Positions 59,052-64,000 of a stretch of 64,000 nucleotides of DNA are shown piece after piece. The stretch's first letter is position 1, and each line of letters starts with the position of its first letter. The DNA comes from Artocarpus heterophyllus (lineage: Eukaryota > Streptophyta > Magnoliopsida > Rosales > Moraceae). The stretch spans positions 312,517-376,516 of the forward strand of contig JAJQZP010000038.1 in assembly GCA_025403435.1 (NCBI GenBank), given 5' to 3'. The notes under the pieces were generated by a model, which was given only the letters and a program-made list of their open reading frames with translations, searched no databases and had not been told where the DNA came from. The position numbers were made by a program, and so were the translations under genes.

Positions 59052-62000
59052 GTCTGGCCAAATCAAATTGGATCTAACTTTTCCTCTTGTCCACATAATT
59101 AAGTGAAAACCCCCATGGCTAAATTAAGTACTTGGAGCATGGACATGGTATTGTAGGTGCAGTCGGTATGGATTCTATGGAATTCAATTTTTTTTAAGGA
59201 AAAAAAAAAAGAGTTTAGTTATATGAATTATTGCTACAATAATTCAACTTTTTTTGTTATTTTCCATGAAAACTTCTTGTCAGCCCATTAAACCACGAGA
59301 CAAATACAATACATAAAAGTTGATCGATCTAAGGCATCAAGTTTCATATTCCTGGAGGAAGTTTCTCAAAGACAATCCGAGCAGAAAAAAAAGTAGGGTC
59401 TAGATCAAAATGTACTATTTTTGTTTCTTTAGACGTCTTTGATGAAAGGAAGGTGTTTGGCAAGCTCCATATTTTTGTGCTCTATAGGACTCCATAGACC
59501 GAACGCTAGAGTCCTATACAGGGTGGGTCCTATCGTAGGAATCCATTCTCAAGTTTAGTAGAGCTTTAAAAAACGAAGCCTAATATCAGAGCTCTTGATT
59601 TAAAAGTGAAAAATAATCGCTCGTGACATTTCTTTTTGGCCCCTAAATAAAAACATGGATTTCATAAGCTTTTAGTGGGTGGTGGAGATCAACTTTTTCT
59701 CTGCTCTTTTTCCCTTTTTTTTTTTTTTAACCTCATAACCCTACTTTTGGTCTTAATTGGAGAATGTCCTCCTAGGACTCTTCCAATTATAATGCATTAT
59801 TATAAAGTGTGATGAACAATAAAAAATATTATTCTATGTACTCTTAATGGAGCATTAAAATGGTCTTTAACTAGATAACGTAGCATCTCCTTTGCAATTC
59901 CAGCTAGCAACGAACTTTAAACTTGGTAGAGAATAATCTTTTTTTAAGCACACGATGTGGATTTCTCCATGTAAAGCTGCAATACATGATATCAGAATAA
60001 TATTAAAACAATGTGCTAATTTTGAATTACACACTAATCTCTTTTGATAAAGATCCATAAAGAAACCTTCTTAGTGAAGAGATATGTATTGCTTTTTCTT
60101 TGGTTATGATCAGCTAAGGATATGATTATAATTGATTGTATATCATATTGCCATTTTGGCAACTTTCTATAAGTCATGATGGGGTCAAAAATGTGTGATT
60201 GATCAGCTCGAGAATAATTCAAAAAAAAAAAAGAAAAGAAAAGAAATCCCTCTTCTGATCTAAAACATTAAATTTAAAACAGAAAAGGGATGAACTAGAG
60301 ATGATTGCTTATATCGGTTATAAGAAAGAACTTTCATGAGTCTTTGCAGACTAAACCATCATACCAAATTGGGTTTTGACAAAAGCCCAAAAAAAAAAAA
60401 GGCAGAAAATTATATATCCTGGTCTTGCATGGCAAAAAAGTTAAGCTTATTATTTTTCCAAACATGATGAAAACTCTTCTTGAGCTGCATATTTTCATTG
60501 AAAATTGGGCAACAATAAAGAGATTAAGTTTTTCTTAACTATCATATATAATTCTACTTTCCCTCCACTTTTTTTTGGTGATTTATGATTGGGGTAAATG
60601 GTTTTTTTGCTTGCTCTTGCTTACTTGGAAATCAATATAATGAATAAAGCCAAATGACACTTCAGCCTAAATTATTGGTTAGGCATGAAAATTATAACTT
60701 TATTTTAGAATTTAGAAATTGACACAACGATTATTGGTGGTGGCCAACCTGTTTTCCATATGATCCTTGATTGAATCACATCAATTTTGAGGCTGCCTTA
60801 GTTTTTTGGGACACATTCACGATATACTGTTTTTTTTTACCAAAAAAAAAAAAGAAAAAACTTTCATAAAAGGTAAAAAACGACGTCACAACATAATAGA
60901 GCAATTCCTAGCCTTGAGTAAAGCAAGTAGATCGTTTATTATAAAATATACGTGCATTTTCACCAGCTCGTGGACTACGATTGAAATGTCGGTATCAAAC
61001 AGAATATAGAGGGTCCCAAATTACAGAAATATCGTTAACAAATGTTACTAAAAATGTAATACTACGCCAAGTTTAACCTATCCTAGGAATTAAGTGTATC
61101 CTTTTAAGATACATTATATATATATATATATATCCGGATATATAGATACTTCTTCTAAAGTATCGAAGAATAAATGGACATTTGTGTGTTTGTTTTGTCA
61201 AAAGTAGTTTCAATAGTTACATTTTCAATAAGTGCTGTTGTTATTAATTATATAATACGAATTAGACAATTATAATTCATTGGTTAGTTTAAAAAAATTA
61301 TGATAATTAATAAGATTGAATTCTTATTACGCCAACCCATCAAGTAAAATATACTCTTATTGAAAATATAATTATTAGAAACATAACCATTCGAAATGAG
61401 TCCATACATATACATATACATATCAATGTTCTAATGATATTCATAAAATTTTGATATTCCATGAAAAAAATAGAAAGGACATATCTTTACACAATAATAT
61501 CATAAATATATATATTTTTAATTATCTACATTTACTTCCTTGGTTGCTTGTAGGTAATGATTTGTCATTATTGAATCTTTTTTTTTTTTTTTGTTGACGA
61601 AGAATTGTATGGGCCTAAAAGGGGCCTAATCCAATCTTATTACTGGACTGGATTGAAATGGCTCAAGGAAGGACTTGGCTATCCATATTAAGATATGGGC
61701 CTTTTTACAGCCCAAAGGGTCCCACAAAAGAGACCTATTACCAAGCAGTAATCTCACAAGTAGTTTTCTCCCTGGGACGTTACAGATTAAAGGAAGATTT
61801 GTCAACATTATAGAAAGTAGACCAGTTTGGATTATTCAAACGTGATAAAGTAGCCTTAAGACTTAATTCCATAAATCTAAAATAATAATAATTTTTTAAA
61901 CATAGTAATAATAATTTCATAAAAATTTTCTTTTAAACATAAAGATAATTATTTAAAACTATTTATTAAAAAAATTTCTTAATTTAAATTAAACTAGAAA

Positions 62001-64000
62001 AAAAATTATAAAATTAATTATCATAATAATAACAATAATTTCTTAAATCTTATTCTTTTTAAAATTAGCATAGTAATAATTCCTTATAACTTATTCTCTT
62101 AAAACTAACATATTAATTTCTTAAAACATATTCTTTTAAAACTATCATAATACTAATTTCATAAGCATATTCTTTAAATCTTTTCTTAATTTAACATAAC
62201 TTCTAATAACATTTCTAATTTCAAATAACTTTGTAATTTTCTTACTTCAAAATTTTCAGATACTTGTTGCATTTTCTGTTGCAATATTTTAAATCGTACT
62301 TATATAATTTCATTTATTTATTTATACATACATAATTTTGTAAACTAAAAATGTACATAATTTCGTAAAATAAAAAAGCGCATAACTTCGAAAAATAAAA
62401 ATGCGGACATATTATATTTGCGTAAGCGGTATTCATTCTCATCTTCACCATTTGTCCGTCACTCACCACTGCCCATCAAGTGTTGCTGCAGGTTTCTTAT
62501 CTATAGCATGAACATAATAAAATAAGCTTTTGCTTAGCAGGTAGGAAATTATATTCGCAAAACATAATATAAGGCATTTTTCAAAATATGCATGAACTGA
62601 TTATGCTCTTTTATGAACATATCTTAGATCCCTATTTTGTCACACTTTTATGGGCCATGCGATCTTTCGAAAGTTAAAGTTCGTGACGGTCCCAAACATC
62701 CCAAGACTATGAACTAAACTGAACTTATTGCCTCCCCAAAGGTCGAGAGGTTGGTACAATATTCTTAACTTAACTTATTAGTTTCACTTGTCTTATTGTG
62801 TGTACGTAGTATGACATGTTACTACATAGCATCACATACGTAAACATAAGCATGCTTAACATAAACTGAGTAAATAATATAATTTAGTATTGTATACATT
62901 ACACATAATATATAACATAATATAAACATGACATATCTTATCATAGCATTATATAACATGACATAATTTATCATCACATAACATGGCATAGACATAGCAC
63001 ATCTTCACATGACAGAATAAGGCATAGCACTGATCATGCATTTTATGATTTTCATAAAAGCGTGTAAAAACACTTTTAGTTTGAAAACCGTAGTTTTCAT
63101 GCTGTAGGCGAGATTCTTACTTACTTGGATTCTGTGCGAGCATTGTCCCAATTAATATCCTCACCTGATGATTTCAATTGATACTATTTCCTAATAGAGT
63201 TTGACAGTCAACTATCAGTCATACATTTTGTAATTGTCTACATACAAAATCCTAATTGATTTTGGACTCATTTAGAATTTAATTAAATCTTTCATACTAT
63301 TCCATTGTTCAATAATTTTTTTTTCAAATTAATTATTAATAATTTCTGTGATGGTAGTTAATTCGATTATCTGACTTACGGAATTTGCTTAAAAACTTGC
63401 CCATAGTTGTTGGGTTATTTCTCTTAACTTGCCATCAATTAATCATTAGTCATCAATTAATAATTAATTCACTACTTGTCCCATAATTAATTTGCTATCT
63501 ATTCTATATAATTCTACTTAAAATTTCATGACATGATCATCTTAAAATAAAACTAACTTATTCATAATTGGCCATCTAAGTTATCCAAGATAACTTTGGC
63601 CCACAGTGGCACAAAACTGCTTCTCGATGTGTTGGGCTTCGTTTGGTTTTATAAGCCAATGAGTGTTCTATGCTGTTTTTACTTCCTTAGTAAATTAGGA
63701 AAAATTAAAACCTTTACACCCTCCAGAACTATTTCATATTTACCTATTTTCTAACTTGGTAAAGTTTTTAGATCCATTATTATCCTTATTGTAGACTGGT
63801 TTGAAGAGCAATCTTATCTCTTTACCTTTAAATTAGTAAAAATACTGGTTTACTATCGGCTTGATTACGTGACATCTAACTATGTGAGTTAGGTCCTAAA
63901 ATTGCCTATGTTAATTAAGCTTTTGGTGCACAAAAAGAAATTTGAAACCACTTTCAAAAAGTAATTGCATAAAAACACTTGTTATGAAATTTTTCTTCAT
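59052..64000. other. Intergenic, with possible decayed LTR-element DNA
   Basis: No gene recognised. (TA)n near 61117-61132. From about 62.4 kb the sequence has GTCCCAAACATCCC- and AGGTCGAGAGGTTGG-like stretches and many ACATAACAT-type words (62.8-63.0 kb), followed by AGGCGAGATTCTTACTTAC at 63107. These recall non-coding parts of plant LTR retrotransposons, but no LTR pair, primer site or domain is visible. May continue beyond the window. Confidence 0.3.

Noticed and set aside
61626..61808. 60-residue minus-strand frame
   Set aside because: No similarity; sits in GGGCCT-containing repeat-like DNA.

Overview
This is a nuclear window from a eudicot plant. The evidence is AT-rich intergenic DNA, spliced genes with short GT-AG introns, two nuclear tRNA genes, plant-specific families (UGT74-type glycosyltransferase, D1-type cyclin, DUF4228/PADRE protein, plastid-targeted proteins) and many plant transposon remnants. 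The species cannot be fixed from the sequence. A rosid, possibly woody, would fit the gene order and repeat load, but that is inference.

Layout. 1-8.7 kb: a motif array (GTCGTTT), a tRNA-Arg(ACG) with a damaged acceptor stem, a SINE with clear target-site duplications, a CACTA-like element, MITE-like sequences and a LINE 3' end. 8.8-10.6 kb: an intact two-exon UGT74-type glycosyltransferase (+). 11.5-12.6 kb: a long-TIR, MULE-like element. 13.0-16.7 kb: an eight-exon DEAD-box RNA helicase of the RH22 type (-). 18-21 kb: a second GTCGTTT array, short tandem duplications, an LTR-like promoter carrying a 20-bp periodic array of heat-shock-element-like motifs, and an RNase H fragment. 21.2-26.0 kb: a complete but decayed Ty1/copia retrotransposon with both LTRs. 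26.8-29.1 kb: a four-exon plastid RRM protein (-), then tRNA-Val(AAC). 30-38.8 kb: gene-poor, with diverged tandem repeats. 38.9-41.3 kb: a six-exon cyclin D1 gene (+). 41.3-50.1 kb: gene-poor and microsatellite-rich. 50.1-52.9 kb: a PRIN2-like gene that looks broken (+). 53.3-54.3 kb: a three-exon DUF4228/PADRE gene (-). 54.3-64 kb: gene-poor, with a 726-bp solo LTR bounded by perfect target-site duplications and a CACTA-like terminus.

Functional reading. Three of the six protein genes (RH22, the RRM protein and PRIN2-like) belong to families that act in plastid RNA or transcription. RH22 and RBD1-type RRM proteins are both linked to chloroplast 23S rRNA, and PRIN2 to the plastid-encoded RNA polymerase. 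The RRM gene next to cyclin D1 matches, from memory, the Arabidopsis neighbours At1g70200 and At1g70210, which suggests conserved gene order. There is no operon-like organisation. The least explained signals are the two GTCGTTT arrays and the heat-shock-element-like array.
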